Shown in pieces: positions 1 through 11,871 of a DNA stretch of 64,000 nucleotides. How positions within the stretch are numbered: the first letter of the stretch is position 1; the number at the start of each line of letters is the position of its first letter. The stretch is from positions 1 to 64,000 of the forward strand of contig NW_026516733.1 in the NCBI RefSeq assembly GCF_025766255.1, read 5' to 3'. Both the position numbers and the translations under genes were made by a program. Source of the stretch: Zychaea mexicana. Its lineage: Eukaryota > Mucoromycota > Mucoromycetes > Mucorales > Lichtheimiaceae. The notes beneath the pieces were generated by a model. That model saw only the letters and a list, made by a program, of their open reading frames with translations, was not told where the DNA came from and made no database searches.

Positions 1-10
1 CGTTATGTAG

Positions 11-2600
11 ATGGTACAAGCGCATGCAACCAACAAAGCTGTATTGTCTTATCTTGCCAGCAAGAACAAGATTGCTCATCCTAAGGACATCACCAATCTT
101 CGTCAGCGCATCTTCAACAACGACCCAGATCATGCAATGTTCCAGCTGATCAAAAAGCTTCAAGAAAACGAGTACGAAGTCCAATGGAAAGCAAAACAAG
201 AAGGCGACAAACGCTTTTTGCAGTCTCTCTTCTTTGCGCACAGATCGGCAATCGCACTCGCTCGCCAATTCCCGGAAGTTGTTACCTTGGACGCCACTTA
301 CAAGACAAACAAGCACCGGTTGCCATTTATCAACATTGTTGGAACTGGCAATATTGGATATCCCCAATTGATGACTTTCTGCATTGCTGGCTGCTGGGTA
401 TCAGAGGAAAACAACGACAGCTACGATTGGGTGATTCGCAAGCTTCAAACTGTCGTTTGGCCACTTGCTCAGGTTTCGTCCCCTGGTGTGTTTGTAACAG
501 ACAGCGAATCTGCTTTGACCGGTGCTCTCGACCGCGTTTTTCCAACGGCGAAGAAGATCCTATGCAAGATGCATATACGACGCAACTTCAGGGTCAACCT
601 ACGCAAGCTTTTTGATGTCAAGGACTATTACGAGGAACTCGAGAAAGCTATCAATTTTTTAATGGCTAGTGAGTATCAACCACGATTTCGAACGAGAGGC
701 TCGAAGAATAGGCAATGAAGATGTATGAGGAGGCTGCTCAAAAAGCAAAAAGACCCGACGTTGTCATGGACTATTTGCAAAGGTGTGTACAATTGAATAA
801 GCATGGATTTTTTGACTACATGCTACTTGGACTTAAACACGTTTCTGCGTTATACAGAAAGCTTGCTTCAAAAGACAAGTGGGTAGGCAATTGCCTCACT
901 CATGTAAAGCATTTCGGAAATGACAGCACAAATAGAGTCGAAGGAACGCATGCCAACATGAAAAAGGCAATCATGTCCTCAAGTGGCAATCTCCTAACTG
1001 CCTTTACGCAAATTGACGAGTTTTATCGATTGAAGGTTTATCTCTTATAGTAATTATATTGATCCATTAGTGACGAGGCTCTTACATGCTTTCTTCCTTA
1101 TATTAGAACTTGAATTGGAAGCGCCAGATCGACAAGGAAAGTTTTGGCGGAAACTCGCACATCCCACCACAGCAAAAGCAGCGTTTGGCAGCTTTGGAAC
1201 GTAAAATTTCCAAGTTCGCTTTCTACACCATCCGCGACGAGCTAACAGTCAATAATCCGTTAAAGACTGATCACTGCCGATGTGCAATCAAGTATCATTA
1301 TGATATTCCGTGCTGCCATGTGCTTCCATCACAGGGTGAAATCCCCTTAAGCTTAATTCCCAGACGCTGGCACCTTTATCCTGAGAAAACGGCATCTCAA
1401 GGTAGCCATGGCTGTTATGTAAAAGCTGTTATATTTGTAACGTACAGTATCTGATTTTTGTTGTTATTAGGAGAACCAAACACAACGAGCAATAGCAATA
1501 GCAACAGTTTGGCGATGACTGGTTCATTTACAGCCCCAAGCCTGGAATCGCAAATCGAAGGAGAGCTCACACGCCTCAACAATCTTGTACACCGCTTTCC
1601 AGATAATCAACAACGTGCAACTCTCCTCGCGCACCTACAATCTATCAATGATGATATGTTCATTGACGTTGAGCAGCTTCAGCAGCCAAAATCAATCCCC
1701 AAAAGCACTCAAAAACCACAAAACAGCAGCAACAAGCGTGAGCTGATCGCTTTAGAGCATCAAGACTCTTAAAGCCGAAAGAAAGCAAACACCGACATTG
1801 GTCGTGATGCTGCAGCAATATGGTAAAGTTTTATGCATTAAGATGTATAGCCAATTCTTTACTTAAATTTTTAATATCTATAGGAACGGAAAGATGGAGC
1901 CAACAATAGCAAATGAAGCAAACAACATGGCGCTCACCATCCCTCCTCCTCCAAAAATTCGCTTTGTACCTAACCTCAACCTTGTTTGCAAATGGATTCC
2001 TCCACCAGCTGTTGAATTGGTGCATAATCCCATGCCAGACAGTAACTGTGGCTTTCGGGCCTTAGCTGTTGAGCTGTATAACACAGAGGAGCGATACGTC
2101 GATGTCAAGACCAAGATGCTCGATCAGTACCTCTCCAACGCCAATACGCTTTACCAATACTATGACAAGGGTCGTTTACTAAAAGTACTCGATCCATATT
2201 CAAGTGAATGGTTCGTCTCGCCTGAAAGCAGTCAAATTGCCGCTGATACGTTCGAAATGCCAATTGTTATAGATGGCGCACAATCGCACATTTTCTTCCC
2301 TTTAACAACCAACCCAGTACACGCCAAGCGCACCCACCCAATCGTCCTACAGCTTATTGGAACCACTTCATACTCGTTATGACCAAAAACGACGCAGCTA
2401 TCCAGTGGCCTGAAATATTCCCTGAGGGTCGTGGACCACACAAAAGCATTCGCGATGATCCTTGGTATCCCCTTTTTGAAGATTCTTTTGAACGGTCTAT
2501 TCGACCGTTTCCCGCGATTCCCAATGACGAAGAAGTGCATCCCATTCACGCATCTGATTCTGAGGGCGAAGACTTAACCACCTGTAACCGAAATAATTAA
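11..2600 (+). pseudogene. Degenerate MULE transposase with SWIM finger and OTU protease domain
   Basis: This is the remnant of a Mutator-like transposase gene that enters the window from the left; base 11 follows an AG and looks like an intron acceptor. The first block (11-718) carries LDATYKTN and, later, VTDSESAL, the two expected catalytic Asp regions, plus the CKMH signature of MULE transposases. The second block (715-1050) supplies the Glu region NRVEGTH. An intron 1036-1106 joins it to a block with a SWIM zinc finger (CRC...CCH, about 1275-1320). Further introns are likely near 1415-1470 and 1820-1882. The block 1894-2382 begins an OTU cysteine protease (PDSNCGFRAL, catalytic Cys); its His motif WNHF lies in another frame at 2358-2369. 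Frame breaks near 680-725, 1772 and 2340-2360 argue for decay. Family roles (cut-and-paste transposition; deubiquitinase-like OTU) are known; activity here is unlikely. Confidence 0.8.
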
Positions 2601-2954
2601 TCAGCTATTTGACACTTGATCCTCTTACTTTTTCGCTACCTTTCTTACTTTCCCTGTCACTTTCTCTTTTTTAATTCTTTTTGCCAACACCTTATACTTA
2701 GACTAATAGACGAATCCTGTATCAATTTTCTTTATGCATTCTGCCAATTCTTTTCAGTCAAAAGGGTGTGAGGGGGTGTGCACGAAAGAAATGTCAGCGG
2801 GGTGTGTGTAACAGAAATCCTATCTGGGTGTGATTGGGGGTGTGCATGAGGGGGTGTGCAAATAGACCTGCCCCATGTTTGGAGTGTGTCCTTAAACATG
2901 CGCCAATTTTTGCGCGGATTGCACGGATTGCGACGATTGCGAGGATTTTTTCCC
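2601..2954. repeat. GT-rich degenerate sub-repeats beside the MULE element
   Basis: No gene is visible. Between about 2765 and 2865 the motif gggggtgtgca recurs three or more times with variants. At 2912-2947 there is a short run of gcggattgc / gcgacgattgc units. This may be the sub-terminal repeat region of the neighbouring MULE, but no matching left end is inside the window. Confidence 0.4.
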
Positions 2955-3427
2955 GTGGTGTATGTAAGGGGCGCGTAAGTTTACCAAAGGTTCCAAGTGT
3001 CTAGAAGAATATGAGCAAGATGGATATGGAAGAAGAAAAGCAGCTTGAGAGAATGTGTGATGCTGCTAAAAAATGTAGGCTTGATGCTCACCAAATCTTA
3101 AAAGCTTGCATAAAGTTACATCGCCCAACTCAGAACTAAAAGAAGCTTGTTGAGCCGACAGATCCAGAATCCAAAAACCTTCTGGATTCCTTGGTTTAAG
3201 AGATAGAGGTTAATCGATCCGGTTTGTTTAAATACGAACAAATAACAAGAGCGTATCAACATATGCAACAGGAGTAACCTGTGAGTCCAGGTATGTCTAA
3301 AGCCGCCATGCCATGCAATTTTCGACGACAAACTGTTTGATGAGAAGTTGATATGTACCGAAACGTGAAACCATAGCAACTTGGATGGCGTGGTCTATAT
3401 GTATCGTGAGATCGCTTTCAGTATAGA
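2955..3427 (+). repeat. Dispersed repeat R, copy 1 (left part, interrupted by a LINE)
   Basis: The stretch starts near gcgcgtaagtttacc and matches, with divergence, the reverse complement of 8560-9005 and the first 150 bases of 9695-9845. It contains a decayed reading frame starting MSKMDMEEEKQLERMCDAAK at 3011. The corresponding frame in copy 2 stays open for 85 codons, so the repeat once carried a coding segment. Copy 1 is cut by the LINE fragment at about 3428 and resumes at about 4440. Confidence 0.7.
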
Positions 3428-4435
3428 TTTTTTTGGCGCGCAAATCGTGTTGAGTTTTATCCTAAACCACGTCATATTGAGAGGTGGAGAGAAGGAGACA
3501 CAAAGCGTACAAACTGAGCATAGGTAGATTTTTTTCTACTATTCTACGGGTCACCGATTTGTGGATAGCATGAATTACAGAGCTGATGACAAATGGTCGG
3601 TCATCAAAAGCAAGGTGCAGTGAGCCTGCCATAAGCCATGAAAAATTGCTTCGATTATAATGTGAGTACAAGTGCTCAGTGGATCCGGTGGAAATTGTAG
3701 ATGGAAAACAGCTGCGTTGATTTGTGCATCGTTAACAGACACCAGCAGAAGGTCACGCCAGACAGACCGCCATACGCGCCAGATTTTTTTTGGACAGTCG
3801 GCAAGGAAGTGGTGAAGATCGTCAATCCCATGGACGCACACAGGACATTTGTTCGAGTCAAATTCGACTGGAAAAAGTCGATGTAGCATACCACGGCAAG
3901 ATAGTTTTTGGTGAAGTGCCCAAACCCAGAGGTTGCGCACAGGTACAGCCATAGAAATTGAGCAAAAGCGCCTCCATTCTTGTTTGGACAGAAATCTGGA
4001 AGTACTGAGACTGGGTGTAACTGGATTATTGCTTCTATCCAGAAGCCTTCGTGGTAGCTTCACAAGAGCCAAGATCACCAATTTTGCACCAGCGGACAAG
4101 AAGCTGGACATTATAAGGTGCTGTTGCTGTCTCAAATCTGTCTGCCACAAATTAAAACTGAAGCAGGCGCGATAGAAGGCAGCATAGTGTAAAAGTTGTC
4201 CCAAGTCAAGCAAAGAGTAGAGGCTGGAAATGTTGCGAGGAAAACGTTGTAGTTCATCCCTTGTTTTCCATTGTTTTTCATCTCAGGTATAGGAGTCTAA
4301 GGTCGAGGATAAAGATATCTGACACTAGGATTCGATGGCTTGCTAGTGCCATGAGTGACTTATGGACTGCCAGAGTATGCTTTCAATATTGGGCGACACA
4401 AGCTAGAGGTCTCAAAGAATACAACCACTAAGAGA
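3428..4435 (-). mobile_element. 5'-truncated LINE-type retrotransposon fragment
   Basis: The minus strand of 3575-4213 encodes the C-terminal part of a non-LTR retrotransposon ORF2, downstream of the reverse transcriptase. It has the zinc-binding motif CPVC...HHFLADC (C-x2-C-x8-H-x4-C), as in zf-RVT. A second frame at 3462-3671 continues the same protein (both read FHGLWQA or a shifted equivalent), so a frameshift lies near 3620. The T-run at about 3428-3434 on the plus strand would be the poly(A) end. Comparison with repeat copy 2 shows this block is an insertion: the repeat sequence continues on both sides. No reverse transcriptase core is present, consistent with 5' truncation. The left limit at about 4435 is approximate. 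Confidence 0.7.
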
Positions 4436-4615
4436 GATAGCAAACAAACATTTAGTTTCCACGTTAATAAAAACACATCTTGCTTCCCAGCACATTTGGC
4501 TTACCCTATTTGTAATTAACGCAGTTGAAAAGAGCAAATAAGAAGGGGACAACAATTGGACCACACAGAGACCACAATGCGTGGGAGCCCCACGGGCCAC
4601 TTCTTGCTTCTTTCC
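4436..4615 (+). repeat. Dispersed repeat R, copy 1 (right part)
   Basis: Bases 4471-4600 match the reverse complement of 8400-8530, for example gcttcccagcacatttggct against gcttcccaacatatttggct. This is the continuation of copy 1 beyond the inserted LINE. Confidence 0.65.
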
Positions 4616-4647
4616 CCTTATTCCTCACTTACTTCTAGTCAACCATA

Positions 4648-7600
4648 ATGACTAGGATCGACGAACTTGTAAATGTCTACTTTGACGCAAATCACGTTGC
4701 TCGCAGACGTCAAGAACGCATGTTATATCTGACGCTGTCAAATGGTCTAATCACAAAGATTTTGGGCTGAACACCATTACTACCAAAGATCTCCGTCAAG
4801 CCATTATCAAGCAGTTTACCGTGGACAACAGCTGTTAGAATACAGCATAAAATATCATACGGGATTTATAAAATAGCCAGCGGTACAGTTATTCACATTT
4901 TGAAGTCGAAACATTGAAACAGTGTTTGACGAGGCTACTAATTTACGGTCTTTCTATACCCTTGACGGTCAGCTAAATCAACGATTCAAATATTCCTACC
5001 AACAAAAGCATCTAATACAGCATTAAGACGCTTAGGAAACAAGTCTTTTTGGAACGATGCACGAGTGGAGCCGCGAAAAAAACAAAGCGTTTGAAGGGAA
5101 AGCAAGCTTCAGGTGCTATTGAATCTGTGATTTCGGCAACTGATCTTATGAACGATGCTGGTCAAAGAGCTGCAACCGTATAACAGTGTCGACCCAGATA
5201 CTTACAATCGGGAACGTGAATGGGTAAACAGTGTGATACAATAAATAAGGTGAGACCTGGATATATCAAAGGACAAAACGATAGGGATCTACATCATACT
5301 TCTATCTAGAGTATCCACGCCTATTGCTACTCATTCAACCATGCGGTTGACCGCAAGTCATCGTATTGTTTGAAACATGCGTTGTCGATCGTCAACCATG
5401 CAGGTTGGATATCGTCGTAACGGTATGCACCGTTACAAACCGCAACTTGAAGAAAGTCGATAAACGTAAACGTCCTGGATTCTCAACCAATGATGGTACG
5501 CCACTACAACGACAATGACAACAGCAAAATCAACAAGAAGACCAGCACGATTGGGACATTTTATGGACGATCCATTCATCGATTCTACGCCGGAGGATTG
5601 CATTCGATCGGCAGTGCTAAAGTTCAAGTCGGCATATACTTATCTCCACGATTTACACAAGCAAGAGTAAGTTAAATATGCATTAAATAAATATATTTGC
5701 TCGTTTATTAATATAATATACAACAAAATGTTTGTTGTATTACGGCATAGTTGACTTGATACAACGTCATCAACCAAGTTATATCAGGCAGCTGTTAAAA
5801 GCGACATCGAAGATGTTAAGGCTGTCAATAGGAGAAATAATCGTCGTATGAGAGCAGCAACGGATGTAGACCCAGAAAGGGCGAAAGAGTTCGTCGAAAA
5901 GATAATGCGAAAGTGGTAAGTTAAAAGGATTTTTAGGTGATGGGTGTGAAGTGATAGCGTCGTATACGATTTCTGTTATTTATGATGATGGAATTGAACG
6001 TATGTGTTTCCAAAAGACCTGTTCTAATGTTCAGCTATTGTAAATGCATACCGATGTTCAAACGTCCTTTACCTAATGAAAAATCCTATAGTCGTTGCGG
6101 TTGTCAATTAGATCAGCAAACGTCACATCAAGAAAAATGATGATGCGTAGTCTAGATCATTGAAAAGATCACCATTGATGAAAACCAGCAACAGCAAGCA
6201 GTGAAATATCTTACTGAAGATAACTTTACGTTCGGTTTCTTTGCTCCTTGGCAGAAGGATTTGCTCTTGAATGCCAAGTTTATTTCTCTCGATGCCACTC
6301 ATGATGTCAGCCAGTAATCTGATGGTATTTTATATACCATGGTTATCCGCCATCCAGTTGCCTACCTCTTCACTGATACCACCGCCTCTGCTCCCCTCGG
6401 TGTAAATCCACGTCGCATCACTATTGACTGCAGCCTACCGGAAAGTGATCAAAGTGTTGAAAGACTAGTAAGTACTTTTAGCAGTACTATTTTTCCTTTT
6501 TGTATTTGGTGTAATACATATAAAACTAATGCGTTACAATTTAAACAACAGCCGAGATGTATGTGATGACAAGGGATCTTCATCCATGTTGAAAAATCAA
6601 AGTGAAATGAACTATATTTCGACTTTTCTTGCGCCTACGATCAAGAAGCTTTTCAAAGGATATGATAACATTGAATTCATGTGGTATGCAACTATCCGAT
6701 TATTCCCTTCATTATCGATACTTTGAATTCATCTTCTGACATAATCATTACTTTTCATTATTCGTATAGGAGTGATACAGCTCTTGCTGCATCGAAAGAA
6801 GAAGAATATGCTGCACAAACGGATGATGATACCAGATCGAAAGGAAGAATTCCTGATGGAGTGTTTACTTTGAAAGATTATTACATGGATTTTTCACTCG
6901 TCGAGATCAGTGGACCTCCCAACACCAACAACCATCAGCATCATATTGGGGACCGGAATAAGCTGGCAAAAACTTTAAACAACAGTTGAAGTACAATCAC
7001 CGACGGAGATGACGATCCAATAAAAGCCAGACCAGTCGGCCAACAGAGGACTCTAGAAAGTCCAATTGCTCAACCCTTAGAGCCAATCCTTATCCCGAAG
7101 TTACGGATCTATTTTGCCGACTTCCCTTAACTACATTGCTCTATCAACTAGAGGCTTTACACCTTGAATACCTGCTGCGGTTTGAAGTATTCAACTCTTT
7201 GAAGTTCAAGTGTATGGTAAATATCAGAGTGATATGTATGTTCAAGGTAATTCGAATGCCCCTGAGATAATACTGATCGTGTAATGATACACATAACTTT
7301 ATGTTTATTCATTAGCAGAACCGGTACGAGGTGTTTATGTATTTGATCAAGTGATGGTATTCCAATTGCTATGTCCTATTGGCATGATAACAACGTTCAT
7401 GCCCAAGTTAGTAAAAGATCTATGGAAACTGAAGGTATCATATAAAGTAAAAATTCTCTCATTATTCTGCGTCTATTTTGTGCTCATTTTTTACTAAACA
7501 CAAATGAACAGCAATTTATCATTGGTAGCTCTCTTACCGTTACGGATTATTTGAATAGTGATGGAGGGAACAACAGCAGCGACTGTTCGACTGATTCAAG

Positions 7601-7664
7601 AGATATAGTCTATATTTCACCTACCAAGAGATCCAGGAAGAAACGGGTTGAAACTTCGTCATGA
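4648..7664 (+). pseudogene. Decayed MULE-like transposase
   Basis: A series of broken reading frames runs in one direction. It starts with MTRIDELVNVYFDANHVARR at 4648, continues with Gln-rich and charged blocks around 5090-5200 and 5490-5640, and reaches a transposase-like core at 6160-6470. That core reads EDNFTFGFFAPWQKDLLLNA, then FISLDATHDVSQ, an in-frame stop, and DGILYTMVIRHPVAYLFTDT. The LDATH motif resembles the first catalytic Asp of MULE-type transposases, and the order of motifs fits that fold. Later fragments (6580-6960) and a basic Ser-rich tail ending at 7664 complete it. Many stops and frame changes, with AT-rich intron-like gaps, show it is dead. The family assignment is an inference from one core motif; another DDE family is possible. 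Confidence 0.55.
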
Positions 7665-8389
7665 ATACGTGGTTTATTAAGGATTGATAGGATATGGCAG
7701 CAAAGATTAGGAGAATGTATAATTTTAGCGCTCCAATTATATGTCACATTCATCAATAATATAGTTTCTTTCGTTGCGTTTATATACCGCTCTTACATGT
7801 AACTATCCATCGTCGTCACTGTTTTTAAATGTTCCAAGCGTGCCACAGCCTATGTTTGTATACTGAGTATGGTAATACTTTTGTTTTAAAAAAATTTCCT
7901 GTCTCTGTGTCTCTTTACAGTAGCCGTGGCAGTCCGTCGACGTAAATAGCATGGCTATTTGAGAAACCAGTGGGGGAAGCTACTCTGGAGATGGAGCGGG
8001 CGCCAGCAATATTTTCGACAAATAAACAATTCGCACGGACGTTGATACACTGCCGAGTCTGAATCCAGCATTATTAGCATGTGTTTATCCCACAACAGGC
8101 AGTCCCACTGACGCCCTCATATCTAGTAGGGCCTCGCCTCCAAGCAAACCTGGATGCAGCATTTGCATCAACGATCCATGGACGCTGAGGCAAATATCAG
8201 GCCAAGTTCGGATTCTTTCAGAGACTTTCCTCTAAAACGGACTGACTTACATATGTCACAGGAGAATGCAACTCTATTAGATCAAGCAAAAGGATCTACT
8301 CAACAAGCAAGTCATCGAAAAACACAGTGTCAGCCTGTGCACGTACCCGGTATGGGGCTGCATTTATTGGCTCTCCATGCAACGTCCAC
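7665..8389. other. Intergenic, transposon-rich, no clear gene
   Basis: No supported gene. A 79-codon frame at 8154-8393 has no recognisable domain and overlaps the end of repeat copy 2; I leave it unassigned. Confidence 0.4.
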
Positions 8390-9005
8390 ATAAGACAAGA
8401 AGGGCACACGTCCGCCCATGCATTGTGACCCGATTGTTGACCGTGGGTGGCCCGATTGTTGTCCCCTTCATTTTTGCTCCTTTCCACTGTGTTGATTACG
8501 AATAGGGTAAGCCAAATATGTTGGGAAGCGAAACGTGTTTTTGTTAACGTAGAATCTAAAATTGATTGCCAGCTCTACACTGTAAGCGATCTTACGATTA
8601 ATGTAGACCACGCCATCTGAGTTGCTATGGTATCACGTTTCGTTATATATCAACTTCTATGGTGGCTTACAAGTCATACCTTGACTCAGACGTTACTCCT
8701 GTTGCATATGTTGGTACGCTCTTGTTATTTGTTCGTATATTAAACGGACTGGATCGATTGACCCTCTCTTCTAAACCAAGGAACATTGGAGGTCTGCTGA
8801 TATCATACTGGATCTGTCGACTCAACAAGCTTCTTCTAGTTTTGAGTTGCGGTGTAACTTTATGCATGCTTTTAATTTGGTGATCTAAAGCATCAAACCC
8901 ACCTTTATTAAAATCATCACACATTCTCTCGAGCTGATTTTCTTCTTCTTAGACAGTTGGAACTTTCGGTAAACTTACGCGCCCGTTACTTAACTCGATA
9001 TAAAC
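8390..9005 (-). repeat. Dispersed repeat R, copy 2 (inverted, uninterrupted)
   Basis: This is the reverse-complement match to 2955-3427 plus 4436-4615. The minus strand keeps an open frame (8667-8924) starting MCDDFNKGGFDALDHQIKSM, which corresponds to the decayed frame of copy 1. No known domain was recognised. Because this copy lacks the LINE, it shows what the empty insertion site looked like. Confidence 0.7.
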
Positions 9006-9110
9006 GGGCTCAATGCATCGTAGCCACGAGTTTGCCAGACCAGGTCGTCAAATGGACCGTCTTTATTTTTGTTGGGCATTTTGTACGATTTCCTCAGGAA
9101 AGTATGTCAA

Positions 9111-9112
9111 AT

Positions 9113-9150
<38 letters not shown>
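9111..9150. repeat. (AC)n(AT)n microsatellite
   Basis: A compound dinucleotide repeat, about 18 bases of AC followed by about 22 of AT, directly visible. Confidence 0.95.
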
Positions 9151-9694
9151 TGTCGTGTAAAGTGGTAAACCGAAAGTAGCGGTGATGTGCAAAAGCGAAA
9201 TCACGACAGCAGTGGGTAAACTTTTGTCATGCTTCCCGTTTTTTGTGCCTCTTGTCAGACCACTAACATAACCGATCTACTTATAGTAGGTATGTAACAT
9301 TCCTTTTTCACCCCTATGTACAGTATCGACGAGGCGTCGCCATAGCAACTGATGTGCAATTAGAGTTTTTTATCTTCTTCGTTCATTACCTGTCTTCCTT
9401 TCCAGTATTTATAACATTTCTACTATGGATTATTCTTTTGACCCCCTATTTTTGGTAATCACTAGCGTTATCCTTTCAGACATCATGTCGATATATGACT
9501 TTCTGGAATGCTTGTGTCTGTGCAATCTATAGTCTGACAAAATCCATACATACGCGTCAGTTTCATGGCGTTGGATCGATGTTAATATCCGTACAAGGAA
9601 GAGTGTGCATCATGCTTCTCAGCCCCAATATCAGAAATGATCAAGTACCCTATGGGATGTTGGAAGACGCATTGAGCCCATTAAGATCGATTTA

Positions 9695-9850
9695 TGTATG
9701 TAACGGGCGCATAAGTTTACTGAAAGTGTCTAGGAGAATATGAGCAAGATGGATATGGAAGAAGAAAAGCAGCTTGAGAGAATGTGTGGTTGTTGCTGAC
9801 CAAATCTTAAAAGCATGCATAAAGTTACATCGCCTAACTCAAAATGCAGA
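9695..9850 (+). repeat. Dispersed repeat R, copy 3 (truncated)
   Basis: Closely similar to the first 150 bases of copy 1: the stretch from gagaatatgagcaagatgg through cagcttgagagaatgtgtg is nearly identical. It diverges after about 9845. A small deletion relative to copy 1 follows the agaatgtgtg motif. Confidence 0.75.
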
Positions 9851-10095
9851 TTTTGTCATTTCTTACAGCACAACACTGTACTGGTGGGTCTATTGCCAGT
9901 TCGTGTACGACTTTTCGCTGTTGCTAAGCATAATTACAGTGCTGAAGTGGCCTTGAAAAATGTATGTATCAAGGAGAAAACGAATTGAGTATCTGACAGG
10001 GTATGTATACATTCATACAAGTATTATCGGATATGGCCCGTTATATGCAGTAAACATATACACTTCAGAAAAGAAACAGCGATTCTATTTCTCCA

Positions 10096-11871
10096 TTATT
10101 CTTTTGTTATCCTCATCATAGTTCTATGAGCCTCTGCCGTCCAATCCACCACCTGTTGCAGATAGAAAAGTAGGATTACAGCAACAGCAACTTCAGCCGC
10201 AACCAATCCGATCCAAAGGCCAAACACGGACCAACCGAGAATGAAAGCAAAGTAATAGCATAGAGGAGCACCGACCAAAAAGTACGACACCAAAGTCACC
10301 AGTGCTACTACTCGTTGACGGCCCACACCGTACGCTGCTCCAGTCGCAAGAAAACTCCAAGGCGTAACAAGCTGACCACAGCACACCACCGGTATGGTCT
10401 GAACGATGATCTGTACAGTATTCTTGTCGGTAGTATAGAAATACGGGTATCTGTGTCGGCACGCCATCAGAATTGTAGCGCACGTGAGACCACCTGTCAT
10501 TGCTAGGCAACAACCAACCCACATGGCACGCTTGGTATCTTTTAAACTGCCCATGCCCATTAAGTTGCCTATACGGGTTGTCATGACATGTTTTAAGGAA
10601 GCGCTAAAAGACAGGAACGCAACATTGGTGCTGACCAAGACAAAATGAGCTGCTAGCAGTGCAGAGGATGATGTACCATCATCACCACCAGTAGTAAAAT
10701 GGGATGCGGCCAAGGTGCATAGTTGAGGAACGGCTAGTTGAAGCAGCAAAATAAATGTGCTGGGGACCAAAAGTCGTATGATCGGTGCCCATCCGTATAG
10801 GCATTTTCTGGTCCACCCACCCCAGCCTTGTGACCCAGCAACCCAACGACTGTAGATAATCATGAAGATAAAAATGCCTGCTGCAGAGATAGTTTCGGCC
10901 ATCCCAGCGCCTTGGATACCCAAGTTCATTGGAAAATATGCGCCTTCCTTGCCACCGCTCACTAAAATGTAGTTTGCAGCAATGGTCAATGGAAGTCCTG
11001 CGAGAGCTGCTGCATACAATCCTACGCGCATAATTCCTTGAGCTTGTAGATAGGCGCAAATCATACGTGATCCCCCGAATAACAAGCTTTCCGGTATGCA
11101 AAAAAGCAAATAAGTGCCTATAATATACGAAAACAATTTGCTTCACTAAACATCTTATAGTTCCGTTTTCAAACTATATTAGCGGTAAGAATGCGAGGAA
11201 AAGCATGCAAGATCTTACGTGCATAACGAGCAGCCTGAATATCTACGAATCCTCCATGTCGTAGCAATGCCAAACTGACAAACCAAGCCATATAAATAGG
11301 TACTGCGATCACCATGAAAATACAACAAGCACGTTGAAGCTGCAATCCGATCGCTTTCTTGTCTTGGGCACCCGTCCAGAATTGTCCACATAGAGTATCT
11401 AGTGCGGAAGCCATTGCAAATGATAAACACATGATTGAACAACGTTCAATCATTTGCGCCAGAGACATGCCAGCTAGTTCATTCGTTCCCTGATTTGCTT
11501 ACAATTTTGTTAATGGACGCCATTATTACAGTATTATTATCTATCATTGTATATGTATTCGTATTTACCAAATGACCAACGAAAGAAACTGTGATCAAGC
11601 CGGCCGACGCTTGGATGAATAGGCCGCTCATTAATGCCAAGACGCTCCAACAAAGCCAATGGAAATGGGATGAATACGATTCGGGATAATGCTGATGTCT
11701 CTGATCTTCATGATAGTCAGTAGTAGCTTTTTTAACACTACTGTTATCTCCAACCAGTGATTTATGAGAAGACATTGCAGGAGGAGGAGCTGTCAACAAT
11801 GCAACAGTTTCATCGTCATCGCCGTTGACGTCATCTGCTAAGTATTTTCGCTGTAGTTTATAAAACCACAT
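10096..11871 (-). CDS. MATE-family multidrug/toxin efflux transporter
   Basis: The predicted product is a polytopic membrane antiporter of the MATE family that would export organic cations or toxins. Exons are 11871-11569, 11489-11219 and 11117-10096, with introns 11490-11568 and 11118-11218; phases agree and give about 531 residues. The MATE signature is clear: FVGHL followed by GTNELAGMSLAQ, then ALDTLCGQFWTGAQ, then CAYLQAQGIMR, with hydrophobic segments spaced for about 12 membrane helices. The acidic N-terminus (DDDETVALL) is typical of fungal members. The start is uncertain: in-frame ATGs lie at 12033, 11871 and 11775. The stretch above 11871 is T-rich and hydrophobic and may be leader or intron, so I chose 11871. 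Substrate cannot be told from sequence. Confidence 0.88.
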
